This document shows positions 15,221-22,669 of a stretch of 64,000 bases of DNA, piece after piece. Every line of letters begins with the position of its first letter. The stretch's first letter is position 1. Source of the DNA: Gryllotalpicola daejeonensis (GTDB taxonomy: Bacteria; Actinomycetota; Actinomycetes; Actinomycetales; Microbacteriaceae); assembly GCF_039538145.1 (NCBI RefSeq), contig NZ_BAABBV010000001.1, positions 1,984,001 to 2,048,000 on the forward strand, given 5' to 3'. The position numbers were made by a program, and so were the translations under genes. The notes under the pieces are model-generated. The model did no database searches. It had not been told where the DNA came from and was given only the letters and a program-made list of their open reading frames with translations.

Positions 15221-16036
15221 ATGCCGTTCATCGAGGTTCCCGGGGCCCGCCTCTATTACGAGACCGATGGCGACCGGGGGATGCCTGCGCTGCTGCTCAT
15301 CCACCAAGGGGTGGCGAACCTGCGCATGTGGGACGAGCAGATCGAGGCCTTCGCGCGGGGTCATTTCGTCATCAGGTACGACGCCCGTGGGTTCGGGCGC
15401 ACCGAGGCCGACCCGGTCGGGTTCAGCCCGGCCACAGACATCCGCGCTCTGCTCGACGCCCTCGAGGTGCCTGCCGCGACGATCATCGCCAACTCGCAGG
15501 GCGGCAGCTTCGCTTTCGACTTCGCGGTTGAGTCGCCCGAGCGCGTGCGCGGGCTCATGACGATCGGGTCTGGCGCGAACGGCATGCCCGAGGTCGCGCT
15601 GCTGCCCGACGAGCAGGCGCAGTTCGACCGGCTGTGGCAGCTCTGGGCGGCCCACGACTGGCGCGCGGTCAATCGCGGCATGGTCGAGGTGTGGAATCTG
15701 CGCGACGGCGGAACCGGCGAAGCCCTCGACCCGGCATTCGTTGAGCGCGCTTACGCCTTGAACGAGGGCAACCCGGCGTACGCGGGCTTCGAGCCGCAGC
15801 GGGTTCCGGCCGACCCACCGGCGTTCGAACGGCTCGGTGCGCTCAATGTTCCCGTCATGGTGACGGTCGGGGAGTGGGACCTGTCGAGTGAGCGTGAGCA
15901 CCAGCGCATGCTCGTCGAGGCGATCCCGGGCGCAGAAGGCCACGTCTTTCCGCGCGCAGCCCACATGCCGAGCGTGCAGCACCCGGCCGAGTTCGAGGCG
16001 TTCGCCCTCGACTGGCTCGCGCGCCACGGCCTCTAG
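15221..16036 (+). CDS. Alpha/beta-fold hydrolase
   Basis: The 271-residue hydrolase has a full catalytic triad in canonical order: Ser92 in the nucleophile elbow NSQGG, Asp220 in VGEWDLSSE and His248 in AAHMPS. The oxyanion region LLIHQGVANLRMWDEQ and the YDARGFGRTEAD segment are typical of the 3-oxoadipate enol-lactonase/esterase-like group. The substrate cannot be named. The start is leaderless-type. It shares a divergent region and an operator with an organic-anion permease of the AEC family, so the two may act on the same compound; this is inference. Confidence 0.88.
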   Translation: MPFIEVPGARLYYETDGDRGMPALLLIHQGVANLRMWDEQIEAFARGHFVIRYDARGFGRTEADPVGFSPATDIRALLDALEVPAATIIANSQGGSFAFDFAVESPERVRGLMTIGSGANGMPEVALLPDEQAQFDRLWQLWAAHDWRAVNRGMVEVWNLRDGGTGEALDPAFVERAYALNEGNPAYAGFEPQRVPADPPAFERLGALNVPVMVTVGEWDLSSEREHQRMLVEAIPGAEGHVFPRAAHMPSVQHPAEFEAFALDWLARHGL

Positions 16037-16156
16037 ACAGCACCTTCTTCGCGCGCACGTTTTCCTCCGGCCGCGACAATGTCACATGCGGAGGAGAACC
16101 TCTCGCGAGGTGACGGTCACGCCGAAAGGTCACGGTCGGCAGGAGGTGGACGCCGC

Positions 16157-17320
16157 CTACACCGCGAGGCGGTAGCCGCGCTTGATGACCGTCTCGACGA
16201 GCTTCGGCTCGGGCAGGCTCTGGCGCAGTCGGCTGATGGCGACATCCATGCCGTGCTCGTCGAGCGGCTCGGGCGCGGCGAGGGCGAGCCGATCGCGCGG
16301 CACGATCGCCCCCGCGGCCACCGCCAGCCGGCGGAACAGCGCGAGCGACACCGGCGAGAGCGTGACCCGCGCACCGCCGATCTCGGCCACCCGTCCGCGC
16401 AGCAGCACCTCGCCGAACACCGTCGGCAGGCGCAGCACGCGCGAGCTCTCGAGCTCGTCGCAGACCAGCTTGATGAGCGCGCCCATGCGGAAGCGCTCGG
16501 GAATGACCGGCTCGATGCCGTGCTCGAGTAACGGCTCGGCCGTCACCGGGCCGACGCCGGCGGCGAGCACCGGAACCGCCGCGGCCTCCCGCCCGCCGGT
16601 CGCCACGCCGAACGCCGCGAGCAGATCCTCGAGCCGCCCCTCGCGCTCGGCCGCGCGCAGCAGCGCATCGGCGGCGGGCGCGCTCGTGAAGGTCACGGCG
16701 TCGATTGCGCCTGAGGCGATCGCGGCGACGAGCCGGTTCACGCGGAGGCGGTCCTCGTGCTCCTGCCAGAAGTACGGCCTCACTGTCAGCACAGAAGCGC
16801 CGGCATCCGTCAGCCGCGCAAGCTGCGCGTAATCGGTCGCGCCGTGCAGCTGCACCGCGACCGTCGTGCCGGCGACGGGCGACGCGAGCACCATGTCGAC
16901 GAGGGACGCCGTCGTCTCACGCTCGCTCATGCCGCTGTCATCGAGGCCTGCTGCCCGCACGGCGCCGCGCGCCTTCGGGCCGCGCACCAGCACGCGCGCC
17001 GCGGAAAGCACGGAAACCAGCTCGTGCCCGACGCCCATCGCATCGGCCGCCTCGAACCAGCGCCGCAACCCGTAGGACGTCGTGGCGAGCAGCACCGACG
17101 GCCGAGCCGCGATGATCGCGCGCGTCTCGGCCTCCAGATGCCCATCGTCTTCAACGCCGGCCATCTTGATCGTCGGGGCGTGCAGCACCTCCGCGCCGCG
17201 GCGCTCGAAGGCGGCGATCAGGTCCTCAGAGCGGCGGTCGCTCGTGACGCCGATGCGGAAGCCCTCGAGCTGATCTGCGCGGAAGCCCGGGGACGGCGCC
17301 GCGCCCTCGTTCTCGTCCAC
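16157..17320 (-). CDS. HemD-like domain fused to winged-helix DNA-binding domain (nitrate-assimilation regulator type)
   Basis: The 387-residue protein has two parts. Residues about 20-270 resemble uroporphyrinogen-III synthase (FRIGVTSDRRSEDLIAAFERRGAEV, then TFTSAPAADALLRAAE). Residues about 290-387 are an OmpR/PhoB-like winged helix (GGARVTLSPVSLALFRRLAV, then DVAISRLRQSL and a C-terminal VIKRGYRLAV). This architecture matches the actinobacterial regulators of nitrate/nitrite genes called NnaR, so it may act as enzyme, regulator or both. It starts at a GTG with its own -10 box inside the cobA stop codon. Position beside cobA and nirB supports a role in controlling this locus. Whether the HemD half is still catalytic cannot be judged. 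Confidence 0.87.
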   Translation of the reverse strand: MDENEGAAPSPGFRADQLEGFRIGVTSDRRSEDLIAAFERRGAEVLHAPTIKMAGVEDDGHLEAETRAIIAARPSVLLATTSYGLRRWFEAADAMGVGHELVSVLSAARVLVRGPKARGAVRAAGLDDSGMSERETTASLVDMVLASPVAGTTVAVQLHGATDYAQLARLTDAGASVLTVRPYFWQEHEDRLRVNRLVAAIASGAIDAVTFTSAPAADALLRAAEREGRLEDLLAAFGVATGGREAAAVPVLAAGVGPVTAEPLLEHGIEPVIPERFRMGALIKLVCDELESSRVLRLPTVFGEVLLRGRVAEIGGARVTLSPVSLALFRRLAVAAGAIVPRDRLALAAPEPLDEHGMDVAISRLRQSLPEPKLVETVIKRGYRLAV

Positions 17321-17332
17321 GCGCCGAGCCTA
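17321..17332 (-). promoter_or_regulatory. Leaderless promoter of the HemD-like regulator
   Basis: On the minus strand TAGGCT (17332-17327) precedes the GTG at 17320 by 6 nt. The first three bases of this -10 box are the TAG stop codon of cobA. Confidence 0.55.
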
Positions 17333-18130
17333 TGCGCCCGCCTCGGCGAGCAGCGAGTCGATGTCGACGGATGACTTCGACAGGCTGAGGCCAGCGGACT
17401 GCCGCACCACTTCGCCGATCACGACGATCGCCGGCGAGCGCGGCTGCACCTCGCCCAGCACCCGCACCAGGTCGCCGAGGGTGGCAAGCGTGGTGCGGCG
17501 CTCGGGGTGGAACCCCCGCTCGATGATCGCGAGCGGCATGGTCTCGCGCATCCCGTGGCGCAGCAGGCCGGCGCCGAGCTGCGGCAGCGTGCCGATGCCC
17601 ATGAGCACGACGATCGTCCCGCCGACCTTCACGAGCCCGTCCAGCTCGTCGGCCGACAGCGGCGCGTGGCCGCTGATCACGGTGAACGCGCGGCTCACCT
17701 CGCGATGCGTGACGGGGACACCGACGGATGCCGGCACGGCGATCGCGCTCGTCACTCCGGGAATCACTCGGGTCGGGATGCCGAGCTCGCGGCAGGCGCC
17801 GATCTCCTCCCCACCGCGGCCGAACACGAACGGGTCGCCGCCCTTGAGCCGCACCACGTCACGGCCGGCGAGCGCGTGCTCGACGATGAGGCGGTTGATC
17901 TCCTCCTGCGGCACGGCGTGGTGGCCCGGCGTCTTGCCGACGTCGATGAGCAGCGCGTTCGGCGCCCACTCGGCCAGCTGGTCGCGCGGGGCGAGGCGAT
18001 CGCAGAGCACGACGTCGGCCGCGGCGAGCGCCTTGAGCGCCCCGACGGTCATGAGGTCGGGGTCGCCGGGGCCGCCGCCGACGAGCGTCACGGTTCCTGG
18101 ATCGATCTGGGCAGACATCCGCTCGCTCAC
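17330..18130 (-). CDS. cobA: Uroporphyrinogen-III C-methyltransferase
   Basis: The 266-residue SAM-dependent enzyme makes precorrin-2, the precursor of siroheme needed by NirB. Family motifs are complete: VTLVGGGPGDPDLMTVGALKAL, ADVVLCDRL, VRLKGGDPFVFGRGGEEI and VIPGVTSAIAVPA. It is the single-domain CobA type without the CysG dehydrogenase/chelatase part. It overlaps nirB by 4 nt, so siroheme supply is coupled to nitrite reductase synthesis. The last 20 or so residues (AGLSLSKSSVD) come from a short repeat element and lie outside the family core. Confidence 0.93.
   Translation of the reverse strand: MSERMSAQIDPGTVTLVGGGPGDPDLMTVGALKALAAADVVLCDRLAPRDQLAEWAPNALLIDVGKTPGHHAVPQEEINRLIVEHALAGRDVVRLKGGDPFVFGRGGEEIGACRELGIPTRVIPGVTSAIAVPASVGVPVTHREVSRAFTVISGHAPLSADELDGLVKVGGTIVVLMGIGTLPQLGAGLLRHGMRETMPLAIIERGFHPERRTTLATLGDLVRVLGEVQPRSPAIVVIGEVVRQSAGLSLSKSSVDIDSLLAEAGA
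17373..17397. repeat. Short GACTTCGACAGGCTGAGG-type repeat inside cobA
   Basis: This 25-bp sequence near the 3' end of cobA belongs to the same word family (TTCGACAGGCT) as 22760-22785 and 24843-24872. It encodes the AGLSLSKSS tail of the protein. Confidence 0.6.
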
Positions 18131-20712
18131 CTCACTCGTACCGGGATCTCGGGACCCGACAGCATGATCTTCTCGCGCTCCGCCTCGCTCGCCGGCCGCG
18201 ACTGGCCGCGCCCGTCGGGCACGCGCACGACGGCCGGGTCGCCGGCCTCCGGCGCGTTCACGAACGAGCGGAAGCGGCGCAGCCGCTCAGGGTCAGCGAG
18301 CGTCGCCGCCCACTCGTCCTCGTAGCTGTCGATGTGCCGGGCCATCGCGACCTCGAGTTCTGCGGCGATGCCGAGCGAGTCCTCGACGACGACCTGGCGC
18401 ACGTGCTCGAGACCGCCGGGCAGCTCCTCCTGCCAGCGGGCGGTGCGCTGCAGCCGGTCGGCGGTGCGCACGTAGTACATGACGTAGCGGTCGATGTAGG
18501 CGAGCAGCGTCGCGTCGTCGAGCCCCTCGGCCAGCAGCTGCGCGTGCGCGGGCGTCATGCCGCCGTTGCCGCCGACGTAGAGCTGCCAGCCGTTCGCCGT
18601 CGCGATCACGCCGATGTCCTTGCCGCGGGCCTCCGCGCACTCCCGCGCGCACCCCGAGACGCCCATCTTCAGCTTGTGCGGCGAACGCAGGCCGCGATAG
18701 CGCAGCTCGAGCTGCACCGCCATGCCGACGGAATCGAGCACGCCGTAGCGGCACCACGTCGACCCGACGCACGACTTCACGGTGCGCAGGGACTTGCCGT
18801 AGGCCTGCCCCGACTCCATGCCCGCGTCGATCAACCGTTGCCAGATCTCGGGCAGCTGCTCGAGCCGTGCGCCGAACAGGTCGATGCGCTGGCCGCCCGT
18901 GATCTTCGTGTAGAGCCCGTAGTCCATTGCGATCTGCGCGATCACCGCCAGCTTCTCCGGCGTGATCTCGCCGCCGGGGATGCGCGGGACGACCGAGTAC
19001 GTGCCGTCCTTCTGCATGTTCGCGAGCGCGCGGTCATTCGTGTCCTGCAGAGCGCCCGCACCGTCATCGAGGATGTAGCGGCCGGTCTGAGTGGCGATGA
19101 CGGATGCCACGACGGGCTTGCAGATGTCGCAGCCGATCCCGCCCGAGACGAACCGCTCGAGCACCTCGCCCACGGTCTGCAGGCCGAGGATGCGCACCGA
19201 CTCGAACAGCTCCGCCCGGCTCATCGCCACGTGCTCGCACAGCGCGCGGCTGACCTCGACGCCGGCCTTCACGAGCTCCTGGTCGAGGATCTTCTTCACG
19301 ATCGGCACGCACGACCCGCACTGCGTGCCCGCGCGCGAGCACGCCTTGAGCTCGCCGAGGTCCGTGCACCCGTCGGCGATGTGCTCGCGGATGCTTCCGG
19401 CGGAGACGTTGTTGCACGAGCACACCTGCGCCGCGTCGGGCAGCTCAGCCGACGTCGGCGGCTCGGCACCGGCCGCCGCGAGGTACGCGCCCGGCTCCGC
19501 CGGCAGCGCGGTGCCGAGCAGCGGTCGCAGCGAGAGGTACGGCGAGGCATCGCCGACGAAGATGCCGCCGAGCAGCGTCTTGGCGTCGTCCGCGACGACG
19601 ACCTTCTGATAGAGCCCGCGCGCCGGGTCCGCGTAGACCACCTCGAGCGCCCCTTCGCTCACCGCGCGGGCATCGCCGAAGCTCGCGACCTCGACGCCCG
19701 AGAGCTTGAGCTTCGTGGCGTCGTCGACGCCGGGGAAGGTAGCCGAGCCGCCGAGCAGCCGGTCGGCGACGACCTCGGCCATGGCATTGGCCGGCGCGAC
19801 GAGCCCGACCGTCTGGCCGTCGTAGGCCGCGACCTCGCCGATCGCCCAGACGCCCGGCGCGCTCGTCGCGCACGCGTCGTCGATCAGCACGCCGCCGCGC
19901 GGCGCGAGCGCGATGCCCGCACCACGGGCGAGCTCGTCGCGCGCCGTGATTCCGATTGAGAAGACCACGATGTCCGCCGCGATCACCCGCCCGTCGGTGA
20001 GGCGCACGCCCGTCACGGCGCCGGAGGGAGCGGTGAGGATGCCGGTGGGCCGCACCCCGAGCTCGAGGTCGATGCCCCGCGCCGAGATCAGCCGGCCCAG
20101 CGCACGGCCGGCGCCTTCGTCGAGCTGCGAGCTCATGAGCCACCGGCCGGAGTGCACGATCGCCGCACTGCCGCCGAGGGCCGCCATGCCGCCCGCGGCC
20201 TCGAGGCCGAGCAACCCGCCGCCGACGACCACCACGCGCGGGGCGCGGCGCCGCTTCTCGCGCAGCTCGGCCACCTCGGCGACGAGCGCGTCGACGTCTT
20301 CGAGCGTGCGATAGACCCGGCCGGCGGCCGCGTTCTCGACCGGCGGCAGCGCGGCCGCAGAGCCGGTGGCGAGCACGAGCTCGTCGTAGGGCACCACCGC
20401 CTCGTCATCGAGGGTCACGGTGCGGGCATCCGTATCGATCACGCTCGCACGCCGACCACGCAGCAACGTCACATACTGCGCCTGCCACAGCTCGGCGTCG
20501 CCGAGCGTCAGATCGACCGGGCCCGCGAGCCGCTTCGAGAGCTGCACGCGGTCGTAGGGCAGGTGAGCCTCTTCGGTGACGACGGTGATGCGCAGCGGGG
20601 TCGGGGTGTCGGCGCCCAGCGCACCCACTCGGGAACTCAGTGCGTCGACCAGGCGATGGGCGGCCGGGCCGCCGCCGATGACGACGATGCGACGGGAAGC
20701 GGTCGTGGACAT
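18127..20712 (-). CDS. nirB: Assimilatory nitrite reductase large subunit
   Basis: This 861-residue NirB reduces nitrite to ammonium with NAD(P)H. Domain order: FAD/NAD(P) pyridine-nucleotide-disulfide oxidoreductase (IVVIGGGPAAHRLVDAL; NAD motif VVVVGGGLLGLEAAGGM), then BFD-like [2Fe-2S] modules (VCSCNNVSAGSIREHI, then CGSCVPIV), then ferredoxin-like half-domains and the siroheme/[4Fe-4S] domain with VKSCVGSTWCRYG and GVSGCARECAE. The ATG at 20712 has a TACGGT -10 box 6 nt upstream; an in-frame earlier GTG/ATG would lie upstream of that promoter. It is first in the nirB-cobA pair and divergent from nirD. Confidence 0.95.
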   Translation of the reverse strand: MSTTASRRIVVIGGGPAAHRLVDALSSRVGALGADTPTPLRITVVTEEAHLPYDRVQLSKRLAGPVDLTLGDAELWQAQYVTLLRGRRASVIDTDARTVTLDDEAVVPYDELVLATGSAAALPPVENAAAGRVYRTLEDVDALVAEVAELREKRRRAPRVVVVGGGLLGLEAAGGMAALGGSAAIVHSGRWLMSSQLDEGAGRALGRLISARGIDLELGVRPTGILTAPSGAVTGVRLTDGRVIAADIVVFSIGITARDELARGAGIALAPRGGVLIDDACATSAPGVWAIGEVAAYDGQTVGLVAPANAMAEVVADRLLGGSATFPGVDDATKLKLSGVEVASFGDARAVSEGALEVVYADPARGLYQKVVVADDAKTLLGGIFVGDASPYLSLRPLLGTALPAEPGAYLAAAGAEPPTSAELPDAAQVCSCNNVSAGSIREHIADGCTDLGELKACSRAGTQCGSCVPIVKKILDQELVKAGVEVSRALCEHVAMSRAELFESVRILGLQTVGEVLERFVSGGIGCDICKPVVASVIATQTGRYILDDGAGALQDTNDRALANMQKDGTYSVVPRIPGGEITPEKLAVIAQIAMDYGLYTKITGGQRIDLFGARLEQLPEIWQRLIDAGMESGQAYGKSLRTVKSCVGSTWCRYGVLDSVGMAVQLELRYRGLRSPHKLKMGVSGCARECAEARGKDIGVIATANGWQLYVGGNGGMTPAHAQLLAEGLDDATLLAYIDRYVMYYVRTADRLQRTARWQEELPGGLEHVRQVVVEDSLGIAAELEVAMARHIDSYEDEWAATLADPERLRRFRSFVNAPEAGDPAVVRVPDGRGQSRPASEAEREKIMLSGPEIPVRVR

Positions 20713-20724
20713 GAGCCCACCGTA
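20713..20724 (-). promoter_or_regulatory. Leaderless promoter -10 box of nirB
   Basis: Minus-strand TACGGT (20724-20719) lies 6 nt before the ATG at 20712. Confidence 0.6.
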
Positions 20725-20772
20725 TGAACCGCCGTTTTCGCCCCGATTGCCCATTTGTGAAGGCGTGTGTCG

Positions 20773-20813
20773 AAGTCCTCACGAGGGGCTGGGAGCGGCG
20801 TGAGGACTTTTTT
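20773..20813 (+). terminator. Orphan intrinsic-terminator-like hairpin between nirB and nirD
   Basis: AAGTCCTCACG (20773-20783) pairs perfectly with CGTGAGGACTT (20799-20809) around a 15-nt loop, and a run of T residues continues to 20813. It is the best rho-independent terminator shape in the window, yet no plus-strand gene lies upstream of it. It could insulate the two divergent promoters, end a short antisense transcript, or be an attenuator if nirD has a second, upstream start. Confidence 0.7.
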
Positions 20814-20831
20814 ACTCCCGGGTCACGACGC

Positions 20832-20847
20832 GTGACGGTGCGGAAAC
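20832..20847 (+). promoter_or_regulatory. GlnR-type box upstream of nirD
   Basis: GTGAC-GGTGCG-GAAAC matches the actinobacterial GlnR consensus gTnAC-n6-GaAAc exactly in both half-sites and spacing. It lies 25-40 bp upstream of the predicted transcription start at the nirD ATG. GlnR activates nitrate and nitrite assimilation genes under nitrogen limitation in related bacteria. GTCAC at 20822-20826 forms an additional inverted half-site. Confidence 0.7.
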
Positions 20848-20857
20848 GGCCGCTTCC

Positions 20858-20870
20858 TAGCGTGACCGGC
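20858..20870 (+). promoter_or_regulatory. Leaderless promoter -10 box of nirD
   Basis: TAGCGT at 20858-20863 is followed by 7 nt and the ATG at 20871. Confidence 0.6.
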
Positions 20871-21263
20871 ATGACGCTGATCGAATCGCCCGCTGCGCGG
20901 CCTACGGATGCCTCACACGACGGCCTGGACTGGATCGCCGCCTGCCACCTGACTCAGCTCGAGCCCCTCTGGGGCGAGGCGGTGCTGCTGCCTGACGGCA
21001 GCCAGGCCGCCCTCTTCCTTCTTCCAGACGGCCGCCTGTTCGCGACCGACAACTTCGACCCGGAGGCGCACGCCATGGTCATGTCGCGCGGCCTCGTCGG
21101 CACCCGCACCGTCGACGGTGCGATCCGCCCCACCATCGCCTCTCCGCTGCACAAGGACGTGTACGACCTCGAGACCGGCCGCTGCTACACAAGCGCCCAT
21201 CTGGCCCTGCCCACCCTGCCCGTGCGCGTCCGCGCCGGCGTCGTCGAACTGAGGAAGTCATGA
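20871..21263 (+). CDS. nirD: Nitrite reductase small subunit
   Basis: The 130-residue NirD has a Rieske-like fold but, as usual for NirD, lacks the iron-binding Cys/His pairs. Features are WIAACHLTQLEPLWGEAVLLPDG, RLFATDNFDPEAHAMVMSRGLVG and the C-terminal SPLHKDVYDLETGRCY. It partners NirB across the divergent promoter region. The ATG at 20871 is chosen for its -10 box 7 nt upstream and because the family domain starts soon after; a longer upstream frame would cross the GlnR box. It overlaps narK by 4 nt. Confidence 0.92.
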   Translation: MTLIESPAARPTDASHDGLDWIAACHLTQLEPLWGEAVLLPDGSQAALFLLPDGRLFATDNFDPEAHAMVMSRGLVGTRTVDGAIRPTIASPLHKDVYDLETGRCYTSAHLALPTLPVRVRAGVVELRKS

Positions 21264-22669
21264 CCGCAACAACGAGCACCGCCTCTGTCGCAGCACCGCC
21301 TGCGCAGGCATCCGCCCCCGGCCTTCTTCACCTGCCCGGCCGCTGGATCGACGGCTGGAACCCCGAGAACACCGCCCAGTGGGAAGGCGGCGGCGCAGCG
21401 ATCGCGGCGCGCAACCTGCGCTGGTCGATCTTCGCCGAGTTCCTCGGTTTCGTCGTCTGGCAGCTGTGGAGCATCGTCGTCGTCTCATTGCCTGCGGCCG
21501 GCTTCCACTACTCGGTGAGCCAGACCTTCTGGCTGATCTCGATGCCGAGCCTCGTCGGCGCGACCCTGCGCTTCCCGTACACGTTCATGGTCCCGAAGTT
21601 CGGCGGCCGCAACTGGACGATCGTGTCCGCGTCGCTCTTGATAATCCCGGCATCCGCGCTCGCCATCGCGCTCGGCAACCCGGCGACGCCCTTCGGCGTG
21701 ATGCTCGTGATCGCCGCGCTCGCGGGCTTCGGCGGCGGCAACTTCGCGAGCTCGATGGCCAACATCACGTACTTCTATCCGCAGCGGATGAAGGGCTGGG
21801 CGCTCGGCCTCAACGCCGCGGGCGGCAACATCGGCGCCGCGGTCGCGCAGCTGCTCGTGCCGGTCCTGGTCACGCTGACGGCCGGTGCCACGCTCAACCT
21901 GCCGATCGCCGGGTGGTTCTGGCTGCCGCTCATCGCCATCGCGATCATCGGCGCCGCCACACGCATGAACAACTTGACCGGCGCGAAGGCCGACCTCGCG
22001 GCCTCCGTCGCCGCGCTGCGCGAGCCGCACCTGTGGCTGCTCGCACTGCTCTACGTCGGCACCTTCGGGTCGTTCATCGGCTTCTCCGGCGTCTTCCCGA
22101 AGCTCATCGCCGACGAGTTCCCGCAGTTCTCGGCCATTCACGTGGGCACGGTCGCCTTCTCGCTCGCGTTCCTCGGCGCGGCGGTCGGGTCGCTATCGCG
22201 TCCCTACGGCGGCCGACTCGCAGACCGCTTCGGCGGCGCGCCGATGACCGCGATCGCGTTCATCGTCATGGCGGCCGGCACCACCACCGCGGTGCTGACC
22301 CTGCCGCTGCACAGCTTCGGCGTCTTCCTGGCCTGCTTCCTGGTCCTGTTCGTCGCGAGCGGTGTGGGCAACGGCGCCATGTACCGCATGATCCCCACGG
22401 TGTTCGCACTGCGCAGCGGGTCGGCCGACGGGCACCACCACGGCGGTGACGTCGGGGCGCAGCGCAAGGCCTCGGCCGCGCTCGGCATCGTGGCGGCCTT
22501 CGGAGCGTACGGCGGTTTCCTCGTGCCCCAGCTGCTCGGCGCCTCGAAGTCGCACTTCGGCGACTACGCGCACGGGCTCTGGTGGTTCGTTGCGGCCTAT
22601 GCCGGATTCCTCGCCATAACGCTCGCGGTATATGTCGTTCCCGCCGCGCGGAAGCGGACCCGCCTGTGA
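21260..22669 (+). CDS. narK: Nitrate/nitrite MFS transporter
   Basis: This 469-residue NarK-type transporter moves nitrate in and/or nitrite out. The nitrate signature appears twice in variant form: GFGGGNFASSMANITYFYPQRMKGWALGLNAAGGNIG in the first half, where the conserved Arg and Asn/Gly-rich helix are visible, and ASGVGNGAMYRMIPTVF in the second. About twelve helices are present. The N-terminal region with GRWIDGWNPEN is typical of actinobacterial and proteobacterial NarK. It overlaps nirD and the nitrate reductase gene by 4 nt each. Confidence 0.93.
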   Translation: MTATTSTASVAAPPAQASAPGLLHLPGRWIDGWNPENTAQWEGGGAAIAARNLRWSIFAEFLGFVVWQLWSIVVVSLPAAGFHYSVSQTFWLISMPSLVGATLRFPYTFMVPKFGGRNWTIVSASLLIIPASALAIALGNPATPFGVMLVIAALAGFGGGNFASSMANITYFYPQRMKGWALGLNAAGGNIGAAVAQLLVPVLVTLTAGATLNLPIAGWFWLPLIAIAIIGAATRMNNLTGAKADLAASVAALREPHLWLLALLYVGTFGSFIGFSGVFPKLIADEFPQFSAIHVGTVAFSLAFLGAAVGSLSRPYGGRLADRFGGAPMTAIAFIVMAAGTTTAVLTLPLHSFGVFLACFLVLFVASGVGNGAMYRMIPTVFALRSGSADGHHHGGDVGAQRKASAALGIVAAFGAYGGFLVPQLLGASKSHFGDYAHGLWWFVAAYAGFLAITLAVYVVPAARKRTRL

